From positions 62,001-126,000 of the forward strand of contig JAGGNK010006437.1 in the NCBI GenBank assembly GCA_017590115.1: DNA of 64,000 bases, written 5' to 3'. Under the pieces are notes generated by a model. That model was given only the letters and a program-made list of their open reading frames with translations. It made no database searches and was not told the DNA's origin. Shown here in pieces: positions 35,819 through 47,623 of this stretch (within the stretch, counting starts at the first letter, position 1; each line of letters starts with the position of its first letter). Source of the stretch: Montifringilla adamsi (lineage: Eukaryota > Chordata > Aves > Passeriformes > Passeridae). A program made the translations under genes and the position numbers.

Positions 35819-36162
35819 CCTTCCAGCACCTGGGGGGAGCATACAAGAAAGATGGAGAGAGACTATTTACAAGGGCTTGTAGTGGCAGAATGAGGGGTAA
35901 TGGCTTGAAACTGACAGAGGGCAGGGTTAGATTGGATATTAGGAAAAAAAAATTACAAAGAGGGTGGTGAGGCTCCGGAACAAGTTTCCCAGAGAAGTTG
36001 TCGATGCCCCATCCCTGGAAGTCTTCAATGCCAGGTTGGATGGAGTTCTTAGCAACCTGGTCAAGTGGAAAGTGTCCCTGCCCATGGCAGGGTGTTTGGA
36101 ACAAGGTGATCTTTAAGGCCTTCCAACCAAAACCAAACCCAAACCATTATATTATTCTAAGA
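35819..36162 (+). mobile_element. CR1 LINE, 3'-end fragment
   Basis: Plus-oriented CR1 end: CCTTCCAGCACCTGG, GATGGAGAGAGACTATTTAC, TTAGATTGGATATTAGG, GATGCCCCATCCCTGGAAG, GTCCCTGCCCATGGCAGGG and GATCTTTAAGG, with a degraded AT-rich tail. Confidence 0.92.
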
Positions 36163-38097
36163 TTTAGAGCATTGCAACAATCATGGTAACAGGTTATGCT
36201 AATTAAACTTACTCTTCTCATGTTATTTTTCTGTCTTCCTTATGTTCATTCTTTTGTTGTATATAGTCTCAATTTTGTGATATCATTTCACCAGTTATTT
36301 TCACTCATACTATGAGCCTTTCTTCCAATCAGTGCATTGAATGACCACCTACTCCAGACTTTGATCTACTACATAAGGGAACATAGAAGCATCTCTTTCC
36401 ATTCTCCACAAGGACCTTGAATTCTGGGGTGGCTTGGGTCACCGTCTCATTTGTGGAGATATTTTAGTGCTTTCCTATTTCTCCTTAGTGAAATTTGGGG
36501 GTTCTCTGCAGCCCAGATGGAGATGTAGTGCTGCAAGAAATTCAGTACCAGTATTAACACTGAAGAGGAAAAGGGAGATGTGGTGTCCTCAACATCTACT
36601 CCTTCTCAAAAGTAAATTCGATTTAATAGTCAATTCTCTATTTTTTTCTTCATTCAGCTGCTTTCAGTTTTTATGTTGTATTAATTTTTGTAGCTGTACT
36701 TAAGTATGCCAAAGTGTAAACCAACATATTTGATGTGCAATATGGTACATAAAATTCTTTTAATTGGAGGTAATACAAAAAAATACTTTATTGCTTTCTC
36801 ACAGGTGAGAGACTTATTTGAATTAGTTGATTACTGATTTAATATTTCATTGTCCGAACATATTTTACATGTGTCTTTGTCAAAAGACAAAATTACTTTT
36901 GATATAGAAGAACCTTACATTTGTATTTTAAACATCTAGCAATAAGAAATGGGTCATTTGTTTTGAGCTTGTGCCACACATCACAGATCCTAAGAGCATT
37001 AAAGGTAGCTAGAAGTGACTCATTTACTCATTAACTGGCACTACGAATAAGAAAGAAGTCTCATGCACTGAATAGAATTAATGTTCTATGCAGTCATCAC
37101 CACAGAAAATGAAAAGCCAAATGAGCAGCAATATCACATAAGTAGAGAAAGAGTATTCACAATTAATTACCATGAAAACTGAGACACATCTGAGAAATGA
37201 GGAAAAAAAAGACAGATGGCAACTTGGAAAACAGACAGAATTTATGAAGAGAACTCCTGGCCAACTACTTTTTTTTTTTTTTTTTTTAGAAAAAAAATGC
37301 TACTGTTTAAAAATATTTGCTTCCCTCAAGGCTCTGAGAAAAAAAAAAATTAAAAAATAGAAAGGAAAGCATAAAGGTTTTGAAGCAGAGAGAACTAGTA
37401 GCAATGATTCAAAAGTCACTTCTATATTAAAGGCATTTATTGAAATAGTGCCTATAATAGGCTTTTGGAACACTTCCTCAAAAACTGAAAACCTCAGAAG
37501 TCACACTTGTAGAACAGCAAGAGAAAAACATGAAGAGGCAGGTGCCAATAGACTGATAAACTCACCAAAGACTAGTTTCTTAAAATCAGGAAAGTGCAAT
37601 GATAAGGCATCAGAAATATTAGTTCAAAGACAATAGTTTTCAGTTTCTGATAATTCAGTTATAGCACTCTGAATAGATTGAAGAAGGATAAATAAACCTG
37701 TCACAGACATACGGTACAGAGATAGTCCTTAAATCACCAAGACACCCAAATTTTCATTCATTCCCAGAAGTTGCTTCCTAGAGGGGATGTAAAAGCAGAA
37801 AATATTTGAAATAACCAGAGTCTGATATAATAGAAGACACTTTACAATAAACTAGAACTGTATTTATAACTTCAGTATGTGTGTAAGGGAATATTCCTTA
37901 AACTTCTACCTGTCCTCAGAAATAGATGATCCTAGAATATACTTTGATTCCTTACTACTTGGTGAGCTATAAGAAAAATAATCTCTTTTTTTATCCTCTT
38001 TTACATAAATTTGGATAACCTGAGGGTTCCAATCTCTACTCACATGACAGATGGAAAAAAAATATTTATTCTTTCAATGTATTGTGCTTGTTAACAT
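36163..38097. other. AT-rich single-copy DNA, no gene seen
   Basis: Contains T19 at 37269-37287 followed by A-rich runs. No retrotransposed source was identified for them. Confidence 0.45.
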
Positions 38098-38770
38098 AAT
38101 CATAGAATGGTTTCTCTTGGAAGAGACCTTAAAGATCATCTAGTTCCAACACTGCAGTAATCAGGAATATCTTCAACTAGATCAGGTTCCTCAGAGCACA
38201 ATCCAACCTGACCTTGAATGTTTGCAGGAATGGGACATTCACCACCATTCTGGGCAACCTTCTCCAGTGTCTCACCACCCTCTTCGTAATTAATTTCTTC
38301 CTAAGGTCCAATCTAAAGTGACCCTCTTTTAGTTAAAAGCCATTACCCCTTGCCCTGTCAATCTGATCACCTGGCCTTGCACAAGCCTTGGTGAAAAGTC
38401 ATTCTCTGACTTTCTTGTAGCTCCTTCAGGTAATGGGAGGGACTCTAAGGTTTCCCTGGAGCCTTGTCTTCTCCACTCTGAACAGCCCCAACTCTCTCAG
38501 CCTTTCCTCACAGCAGAGCTGTTCCATCCCTCTGATCACCTTGGTGCCTCCTCTGGCCTGGCTCCAGCAGGTCCCTGTCCTTGCTGTGCCGGGAGCCCAG
38601 AGCTGGATGCAGCCCTGCAGGTGGGGTCTCAGCAGAGCGGGGCAGAGGGCCAGAATCCCCTCCCTGCCCTGCTGCCCACGGGGCTTTGGATGAGCCCAGC
38701 ACACGGGGGGATCTGGGCTGCAATTGCACTTTGCCAGCTTATGTCCAGCTTTTCATCCATCGTGATCTTT
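38098..38770 (-). mobile_element. CR1 LINE, 3'-end fragment, well preserved
   Basis: Reversed CR1 from the tail (AATCATAGAATGGTTTCTCT, ACCTTAAAGATCATCTAG) through CATTCTGGGCAACCTTCTCC, TCAGCCTTTCCTCACAGCAG, CCTCTGGCCTGGCTCCAGCA and GGTGGGGTCTCAGCAGAGCG to about 38770. Its distal part closely resembles 10755-10930 in the opposite orientation, which marks the same subfamily. The open frames at 38426-38778 are by-products. Confidence 0.93.
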
Positions 38771-39644
38771 TGCTCTAATATAAAATGAAGCAAAAACTTC
38801 CAGTTCATTCTTTCTTGCCACTACCACAGGAACACATACAGCATTATATCTTTTTTTTTTTACTATTTTCCCACCTGCATTCCCCCGCATTCCTCCTATT
38901 TATATGCACATCTTACACTCTGTCTGATTGGAGGCTGCTGTGTAATGTAAAATGTAGATAAATCAAGATTTTCTCATGGTAACTGATTGAACCATGTTAT
39001 TTTTCAAGAACAGAGCATCAGGACTAGAAAAAAAAAAGGAGAAAAAATGATAAAATTCTTATAATGCTTCTGAAATACATTAATTGTCAATATCTATTTT
39101 CCCCCTTTATGTTGACCATATTTCATGTTTCCATGAATGCTTCCATTCCTAGCTGCCACAAATGTGGACTTCTGAGGACTAGCTCAGAGTTGTGATACTT
39201 TTCAAGTATCATAGTGGATTGAGATACTTTTTTAAATCACTTTCTTGGATTATTTTGTCTGAATTTACCACTGCTTTTCTGTACTGCGTCATTCCATCTG
39301 TTCATACTGTTCATTCCAGTCTCCAAAATGAGACTGGAATGTTTTTGAACAAAAAATGGAAATTAAAAAAAATATATAAATTATATGTGATGTAAGCCAA
39401 AGGCAGTGTGTGCACTGGAGGGTTGACTTTGAACATCCAGAAGCATGACTGGTTATTAGCTCTACAAACAAGGAGATAGGATGCATTTCTCTGGGAACAA
39501 AAGAGTTTACTTTTGCTTGAAAACCCCACAAAGAGGCATTGAAAAAATTACAAGCAGTAGGAACAATGTACTGCTTACCTTCTCTTTTGCTTTTTTATTT
39601 TTACTTCATACTAAGCATGTAATATTGTACTGCCCCATTGTACA

Positions 39645-39663
39645 TTACCAGCTCAGCTGGTAA
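39645..39663. repeat. 19-base perfect palindrome
   Basis: TTACCAGCT and AGCTGGTAA flank a single central C. A related GAGCTGGTTAG follows at about 39680. Confidence 0.8.
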
Positions 39664-40935
39664 ATAAACTAGACCACCTGAGCTGGTTAGTAATTCGGTA
39701 ATATATTAATCCTTTGTCTTGTGGGTTCCTTCCCAGAGATTTGAGATGGCCCAGCAGTAAGGTACAGCAAATTTCCATATCCTCATAGCCTTTGACAATA
39801 GGAAATTCTTCAAAATGTAATTTTGAGTCCTTACATGTACCCTCTACATTTGCCATAGAAATTGATCTTGCAGAGAAAAATCTATGATCTTTCATCCAGG
39901 TCTCTGTATGAGAATTAAGTATTTTTGTTTAATATCTTCAGGCCTTCAAGTTCATGCAGAAGACCCAGAGACCCAGCCTGCTAGACCTCAGTAAAATAAA
40001 AGTATTTTTTCTGCTCAAGAAACACAGTTTTATGATGTGTTGTCATGTCTGTTATCTGACTTCCAAAGCTAAATGAATATTGCCAGAACATCCAGTTTTT
40101 CTCCTTGAGAATCTATCCTCATACTAAGCTTTTCTTCTTTGGTAATACATACCACATGTTGTGTTCATCGCCCAAATTAAACTTATCATGGGCTTTTTTT
40201 CCAGTTTGTTAGTAAGGTATAAATTTTTATTTTTCATGGTAATGCTATCTCTTTTTCTGGAATTCTGAAAGTACGTCTGCACTGCATTTCAAGCTCAGAT
40301 GCAGTTGAGCCTGCTGATGGCAACTGCCCACACTTGAAGCCAGTTGGAAGCCAGCCACTTCCAAATCAGAAAGAAAGTAGATATGCTAGATAACATCAAA
40401 GCTGAGCTAATGAGCCCCCGTGAGAAACTATTATATTAGCTAAGGTTCATTGTCTGACACACAGCTTCCAGGCAGGTTAGCAAACTGGCAGAGCAAATTC
40501 ACATCTGCCTCCAAAACGCTGTGCAGACAAATCTTTCATTAGAGCAGATAATAGAGGTCCCATTACAGGAGACTAGATTAGACACAAGATCCTATTCCCC
40601 GGTGTGGCTGTCCCTTCACACAGAGCCTGATCCAGTGGGAATTCAGCCAACATGGAATCCTGTTGTCTTCAGCTGATATTTTCTAGTTCATTAAGCTTCT
40701 CTTGCTGTTCTTCTCTCCTACAGTACTATCCTGTTAAACAAATTCATTGGGGTGTGCCATGTAGTACTGGCATTTTTATTCTACTACAAAAAGCAAAACA
40801 TGAGGAACTCTTTACAAACTTCTCATTTTTGGAAATAAGCTTCTATAAAAGAGCATAATTTACTTGGAAAAGGTTATGAACATTAAATCAGCAGATGTGT
40901 TCCTCCATCAATAAATTGCAAATTCCATAGCTGGC

Positions 40936-40964
40936 TTTTTTTTTTTTTTTTTTTTTTTTTTTTT
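40936..40964. repeat. Poly-T run of 29 bases
   Basis: An uninterrupted T tract in single-copy DNA. No retrocopy was recognised next to it on the minus strand. Confidence 0.95.
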
Positions 40965-42028
40965 CTCCAACCAGTATTGTTGATTCATAAAGCCTCTGTC
41001 AAGTTTGTGCTTTCGTAATGCTTCCAACTTATTTGAACAGGTGTGCTCTGGTCTCTCTTGGGCAGTTTGGCAAACTACCTCATGTCTGTAAATTCGCAAC
41101 AGGTGTCTAATCTTTGAAACATATGTATTACATAGTCTATATAGTCCAGAGACTTCATGAAATAAAATTATCAGGATGTAGCAAACTTATGGACTGACTG
41201 CCTAAGATTTTGAATACTGCAAAATCCATTACTGCTTCTCCACTACTGGACATTCTGCTGCATCTGTATTATAAGTGACACATAAAACAATACCATTGAT
41301 GTGTTGTTCCTTTTTATGTAGATACAGGCACATATTTACTAACAATGGCAATGTACCAGCAGACATTTGAACCCAAATTTATCTTTATAAGAGTTAATTG
41401 AGTGATTCTGGTCAAAAAAAGGTACATCCCTCCCTCTCCTTAAAATGACTTGTAAAATGTTTTGTTGCAGTAAATTGGAAAATGCTTTTTTTTTTTTTTT
41501 TCATTTTGATTATGTTGTAAAATTTTGTGTCTTGGTCCTGCCATGATCCAGCTATGACTGGATACAAGACACTGAAATGCCACAGACAATTCTCACAGTA
41601 TTTTTTGTGCAGATTTTCAGTCCCAGAAGTTTAAATAGTAGTCAAAGATTTTGAAATTTACCCACCACTAGTTTAATCTGTATTTTGTGGTTTTCTCATT
41701 GGATTGTATGGACAGTGACTATACAACAAATTTGAGCCCAAGATGGAATAAAAAATTTTAAATGTCTCAAAAAAGTATTTATCTCCAGAGGATACATATC
41801 AAGGTTATTTATCTTCAATTTAAAAGACTGGGGTACTACACAATTGACAGCTGCATATATAATAGTTTAACACAAATATGATACACATATTTTAATAATA
41901 TTGTATGATACTTAATATATCCTTTAAACCACACATTTGACATTTAGATTTTCTTTACATTCAAAATGTTAAATATACCTTTATATATAACTTTAGACTG
42001 CAGTCTTATTACATGTAGTTCCCTCCAA

Positions 42029-42719
42029 AACTAGTCCCTTGCCTTTTTGTTGCGGTGTGATGTCATGATTTGCCTCAGTTTCCCCTGGTTTCTCCCTGAA
42101 ATTTCCTTCCCCAGGTGGCTTGTCAATCACCCCTCCTTTCCCCACCCTTGACCCCTGCTGGGCACTGTCTATCAACCCAGAAATTCCAAGGAGAGCATCG
42201 AGCAATTGGCAGGTTCAAAGGATGCTCTCCACCCCCTGGGGGGCCATTGGCTCACCCAGGTGTCCCTCTCACCTGAGACCCCCTCCCCCTGTGCCTGGTT
42301 GGTGCTCCCTGTGATCCCTCCCCTGCCCCCTGCCCAGGGAAAAGGGCGAGCAGAGCACGTGGTTGGGGTTCTGGTGGAAGAGTTTGGTTGGAGAGTTCAT
42401 TGGAGTTGTTGCAAGATTCAGAGACTGTACCATCAAAATAAAAACTCTGGATTAAAAACTCTCCATCGGGACCCGCTCCTTTCTTCACATCTCCTTAAAG
42501 GTTTCTCCAGTTCAGGAAGGCCCGAGGAGTGACCCCCTCAACAGCAAGCTCCGGCCGAAGCACTGGAGCTCGGGGCATGCCCGGACTTGTCTCCACGTGC
42601 TCAGCTGCAAGCACAGGTACTGAATAGCGACTCTGGGGAGAAAACTCCCCAGGTGCCACTATTTGGTCAACAGCCGAGACCAGACAGACCAAGGCAGTCC
42701 TGTCAATAATATTGGTACA
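42029..42719 (+). mobile_element. LTR, ERVK-like, plus orientation
   Basis: A GC-rich block in AT-rich DNA with LTR order. A U3-like part starts near TGTTGCGGTGTGATGTCATG (42048), followed by AATAAA at 42437-42442 and a GC-rich U5 of about 230-280 bases. It ends at GGTCAACA (42672) or ATTGGTACA (42719). A 6-base direct repeat CTCCAA occurs at 42023-42028 and 42720-42725; taken as a target duplication it gives the listed limits, but the left end would then lack TG. The inner TG to CA limits (42048-42672) have no matching flanks. The family is likely ERVK; the boundaries are uncertain. Confidence 0.65.
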
Positions 42720-42725
42720 CTCCAA

Positions 42726-44733
42726 TACCTCTTCCAATACATACTTGTTGACAAATATTAAATGATAAAAAGCTATCTAACAGTTAATGCATTAAACACA
42801 GTTCTCCCATCTCATTCAGTAAGAATATCAGATCTGGCCTAAACTCAGTTTCATAAAATGTCAATTTTTCACTGTCAAAATTCAATTTACTAGGAAAAGG
42901 ACAAAACATTTAGAAACAAGCTACTCTTACCATTTCATACAATAGAGCTCCCTACTTAATAATTGGATTTTATCATTGCTTATCACTGTGTGAGGGAAGA
43001 AAAACTACTATGCCAAAGAAAGAAAATAAACCCTAGTATATGCATCAGGCTAGAACACTATCACACACATTTTAACTTCCAACAAAGTTATCTGAATTAC
43101 TGATTATAGCAAGTGATGAGGTACTTTCAAATGCATTAAATAACCGAGAGCACCAACATGTTCTATATATCTTCCCAGGCAGCTTGTGAAGAAAATATAG
43201 AATTACTGGCAGAACCCCTCATGTATAGAAAGCAAGGAAGACAATTATTAGGGACCCAGCTTCCCATTGCAGACTTTTCCTGGGCTCCAGGGAAAGTTTT
43301 TTTTTGGCTGGCTGACCATTGCCCTGGAGAGTTTAGGCACAGAATTCCCACCCTGTGCTCAAGGCACACCTCCTGAGTCCAGCCAGAAAATCTCTTTTCA
43401 CAGCTGATTTTGACTTTGCTCATTAGAGATGGGGCTGCACAACAAATTCCATCTCTCCAGCTCCCAGAGGATGACAGATGAAGCTGACAGTACTTAAATC
43501 ACACAGTGTCGGGGTTATGAACTGCTGAATTTCCTTTTTTTTTTCATTCAGCATTTATATGATGTCTGATTATGAGACAGAATCTAAGAATCAGTGTACA
43601 ATCACATTTTGTCTTTTGACCCTTACTCTACTCACAAATCCCATTTAGAGGGTGTTCATTTTTCTGTAAAGTACTGTGCTGGACAGGTGACATGGAATAG
43701 CATTTGAGTGTATCTTAAAAATTATTAGATTTTAACTTTTGTTAACAATAAGTCTTTGCCACTTTTCACATCTAGGGAAAGTCAGAATAAACTTCAGTTG
43801 CATGAGTGAGGAATAATGCTAAAAGATTAGGCCTGCTTCATCAGTAGCAGAGAAATTAATTTTTTTTTTCAAAGTGATTTGTTCATCCAATTGCAGCATT
43901 GCAGACACCTTTTTTCCCCTGCAAATATGATTTCACAGAGTGCACCTGCTTTACCTTGAATGAGGGTTAAGACCTAAGAATTGTTCCAGAAGCACTGGCA
44001 ATTTTGGAAAAATCTTTCCTGTAACTAATCAAATTGCTCTCATTGAATTTTGTAATACTCAAAATAGTAGGAGGACATCAAACTATATTAACAGAGGCCA
44101 GGTCATATGAACACAGGTTCAATGAAATAATTTGTTGCATAAAAGTTTCTGTTTACTCTAAAATGACACTATTAAGCATCCACTTCAAAGACCAGGATAA
44201 AGTACTTAGCATAGTTAAAATCTGCTTCAAACCTACAAAAGTAATTTTTTGTAAATTTTCTGTATGATTGGAGATGTTTGGATTATTATATCTATTATGT
44301 ATATATTTGAAGAATTATGTAGGTTGTGTATTTCAATTTACTGACACATCCTTTCATGAAATATAATGTCCTATAAAACGTACAGTCTAATTTTATTTTT
44401 TTTTAAACATAGATGTAAAATAAAAGTGTTTTTAGTTACAGAGAAACTGTAAAATGTTTCCCTGGGATCTCAGAATGAATTAAAAAATCCAGTTGAGCAC
44501 AACTGAGCTTCCAAAACAGAAAGATTACCATTGACCTGAATAAGATTTGGGATTGATAATAACCTTGTACAAGGTGTCTCACAGCAACAAAACTATAGAC
44601 CACTGTGACCCATTTTAGAGTAGAGAAATAAGTTTTCTGTACAGGTAACCCTTAGATCTCTGCAGAGCAATGACATAACTCTCTCTGCACCACACTTTCA
44701 CTGCTCATTGTATAGGAAAAATGCAGTGACATG
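42726..44733. other. Single-copy DNA, no gene seen
   Basis: The block 43140-43500 is moderately GC-rich and non-repetitive, with overlapping short frames on both strands but no splice support. Confidence 0.4.
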
Positions 44734-45230
44734 TGCCAAGCCGCGTCCCCTGCTGGGGGCCCATGTGTGGTCTCTGCGAGCGGACTGAGAGTAGATGGTA
44801 GTAGATGAAAATTCCTGCTAAAGGAGAGGCAAGAGTGCTGCAGAATTCATCAGTGCAGGTTCAGAAATTAACAACTTCCCAATAGTTTGTCTACAAATTC
44901 TTGGTGAAATGTCTGGAATAGAAGACAGCCTTCCTTCTCTCAGACTTTGTGGGTCTCTGAGATACAAATGAGTTCACTCAAGGTCAGCTGATAATCATCT
45001 ACGCCTAGCACCTGTGATGACACCCATGACATCCTGCTAGCTGAACAAACCCACTGAAAGGAATGTATTTTGGCACCCTGTGATACAAGATAGGCAATGA
45101 AACTTGTGCTTTATTAGAGTTCCAAAGCAGTAAACAAGAAATGTAGTCTGGCTATAGATATCCCTAAAGGTTCAGAGAAACTGATCTCCTTAAGGGGAAG
45201 CCCTCACAGGTATCTTAAAAGAGAAAACTG
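44734..45230 (-). mobile_element. Probable LTR remnant, minus orientation, interrupted on the right
   Basis: The left edge TGCCAAGCCGCGTCCCC (a CA end on the minus strand) and a GC-rich U5-like block (44734-44790) precede a minus-strand AATAAA (plus 45110-45115). Its U3 would extend to the right, where another LTR begins at 45231, so this copy seems cut by that insertion or truncated. No target duplication could be assigned. Confidence 0.4.
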
Positions 45231-45870
45231 TGTTAGCTCGCATAATCCCACACTTCGGAATCCCAACCCATTTGAGGCACATCAGTAGGGTCTTTACTAA
45301 AGGATCTCTTGTAGTGGATTAAAGAAAAACAACACCAAATAACCAACAAAACAACAGCAATTGTTTTTATTTTAATGACTCTGGGATTGTTGGGGAAAGG
45401 GGTGTATAGCTGTGCTGGGATTTGAAAGAAGAGATAAGAGATTAAGAAAGGAGAGATAGTAAGAGAAAGATAGGGAAAGAGATAGAGATCAGCTCCCCTG
45501 GCTCCAGTGATCTGTGGATGATCCTGGTCAGTGACTGTGGTAACAATCCCCAGTCCTGGGGTGGGGACCCGCACACAGAGCAAAAAAGAAAGTGTCAGGA
45601 AACACCCCGGTACCTCTGCCAGAAGGAGCTCTACTGAGGTGTGCATGGTCTCTCCTTGGAAAGATCCAGAGAGGGGCTCTGTGTACAGGGTGTAAGTTTG
45701 CAGCCAGGCAGTGGTGCCTGGCTGCACAGGAAGGAGTGGCACAGTGAAAAACATTATCCTCCCTCTGCAGAATCTGCTGCTTACTGTCTGCTTCTCCTTA
45801 TTTGGTCTAAGCCCATCCCTTCTAAGAAAAAGTTTAACCACAGGGACCAAGCACTTTACCACATCATCCT
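45231..45870 (-). mobile_element. Probable solo LTR, minus orientation, with 6-base direct repeat
   Basis: On the minus strand the unit carries AATAAA (plus 45366-45371) and ends GCGAGCTAACA at 45231 with the expected CA. AAACTG occurs on both sides (45225-45230 and 45871-45876), the duplication size of ERVK. The other end reads AGGATGATG instead of TG, so one terminal base may have mutated. The longest open frame of the window (minus 45233-45862, 209 codons) covers almost exactly this unit. It has a hydrophobic stretch near its end (IAVVLLVIWCCFSLI), but it spans the promoter and polyadenylation regions, so I read it as incidental rather than a gene. Confidence 0.55.
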
Positions 45871-45876
45871 AAACTG

Positions 45877-47582
45877 GCTAGTTGTCATTTATCTTTCCAT
45901 TATGCTCTGCAAATGAAAGTACCTCACAATGCACATAAGATAATGTATCTGTAACAGCATAATATTGATTTATTGTCAATTACGTGTAGAAATTCTTCAT
46001 GAGATATTAGTGAAGACAATGCTTTCTCCTTAAAACACTTCCATTACTGTAGGCAAACATAGTTATATTTCTAAAGTGACCATTTACTATTTGAAATTAT
46101 GAAGATAACTGTATTTTAGATATATCTTTTAACAACATATTGATGAAAAAATGAAAATAAATAGATGCTCCTTCTCCTTATCATGAGTCTTACCAATAAT
46201 ATATTTTCAGTGCAAAATATGTCAGTACATTTGAAGAGTTGCTATGCAAATTCATGACAGATTAGAACAGCATGATAGACAAAATATTTTGTTTAATTGA
46301 CAGAACATTTTTACCAAATATTCCTAAAACAATACCATCTTCTACTTAAAAGTACTTGTTTTCTATCAATGCCATTGGTGTCACTAGTTCCCAGCATACC
46401 CTGAGTTTGTTACCAAAGGGCTTTTGAAAATCAGAGAACAAAATGGGTACCTTGAAGGCAAGAATTACACATGTAGGGGATTGTTAAAGCAATAAATGAG
46501 ATTTAATCTCTCATAATCTCCAAAGATAAACTAGAATCTATTTACAAGCTATGTATCAGAAAGAAAGGATGTAAATTAATATTATTCACCAAACTCTCCA
46601 TTTATGTCACCTGTTTCAGTACTTGCACATATATTTAATTACATGAAGAGGAAACATTTGCAGAAAAGCAAACAAAAAATACCCTGATAAACAAACCCCT
46701 CACATACATACAGTGTGTAAGATTTCTTTCTTCTGTAAGTGCCCACCTGCCCCATACATGTGTTCTATACCATACACTGCAGCACTTGGTTGATTCATTC
46801 TTCCCTGGGCAACATAATCATTCTTATAGACACAATTTCAGTGCAACACGATTTTTATGTTTAGAAATGTTTTGATGCTGTCTTGCAGATAAATGGCACT
46901 AATTGACTTACATGTATCCATCTACCAAACACCGAAGTTGTGTTCCCAAAGTGTTGCCCTTTGCAGCTTTTTCTGCCTTTAGGTTGAGATTTGATTGCAG
47001 CAGCAGGAACAGCAGATCTTTGAACTGTAATCATATTTTTCAGCAGTGTGCATCACTTATTAACTTTCATTTGATTTCCCTCTGGCACCCACAGCTCCAA
47101 CAAATGTTATCTTCTTGTTCAGTTTTGTCAAAATCACAAACCTGGCAATAAATGCTGTAGCTGAGACTCTCACTAAATAAACAAACCCTTGAACCGTGCT
47201 GTAGTTGCTGAGGTGCAGCCAGTGTCCTGTCCTCTGTTGGAACTCCAAGCTCAGAAACTGTGGCTGAAAGAACTTGTCCTGCTGGTTGCAAGCCACTCAA
47301 ATGAGTAAAAGGAATTCTTAATCCGTGAATCATAAAGAAAATTTGCATATATACTACACCTCTTGATGCATGTTACAAAACAGAAAGTTTTCCTTTCTTC
47401 TAGGACGACAAGGAGTTTTACTTGACACCACCTAATTGAGGATGGGTGTTTGTTCCTTGTATTTTGTTTTGCTGAAGAAACATATCTGATGTTAAAGCAA
47501 GTGTATTGGCTAGGAAATACTTACTTTTTCTTGGATACTGTCCAAAATATATTAATTACCTGCCTTTCCTCTTTCTCATTAG
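45877..47582. other. AT-rich single-copy DNA, no gene seen
   Basis: Region 46930-47320 is less AT-rich, with open frames on both strands. No splice pair was found there. Confidence 0.4.
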
Positions 47583-47623
47583 TGCACAAGAATGAAAGGC
47601 AGATTGATAACCTGGAAAGACAG
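47583..47623 (+). CDS. Candidate 41-base internal exon with coiled-coil-like sequence
   Basis: The best splice-flanked segment in the window. A long pyrimidine-rich acceptor (CTGCCTTTCCTCTTTCTCATTAG, split across the line; AG at 47581-47582) and a consensus donor (ACAG then GTAAGAC at 47624) enclose 41 bases. With one base carried in, it reads HKNERQIDNLERQ, a polar helical pattern with hydrophobic residues spaced as in a coiled coil, and ends in phase 0. Two later acceptors continue it in frame: 49730 (LLEE then stop) and 54740 (VKLQPFFIWSK then stop). A second, less protein-like frame is also open. The gene is not recognised, and no upstream partner with the right phase was found. Confidence 0.38.

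Larger units (their letters stand above)
38771..42028. other. Single-copy DNA with palindrome and long poly-T
   Basis: Contains the 19-base palindrome at 39645-39663 and a T29 run at 40936-40964 (both listed separately). The block 40300-40660 is not AT-rich or repetitive and could be a conserved non-coding element; this cannot be tested from one sequence. Confidence 0.4.

Noticed and set aside
39942..40076. 44-codon frame after the acceptor-like AATATCTTCAG
   Set aside because: The acceptor is only moderate, and the product is cysteine- and lysine-rich with no partner exon in matching phase.
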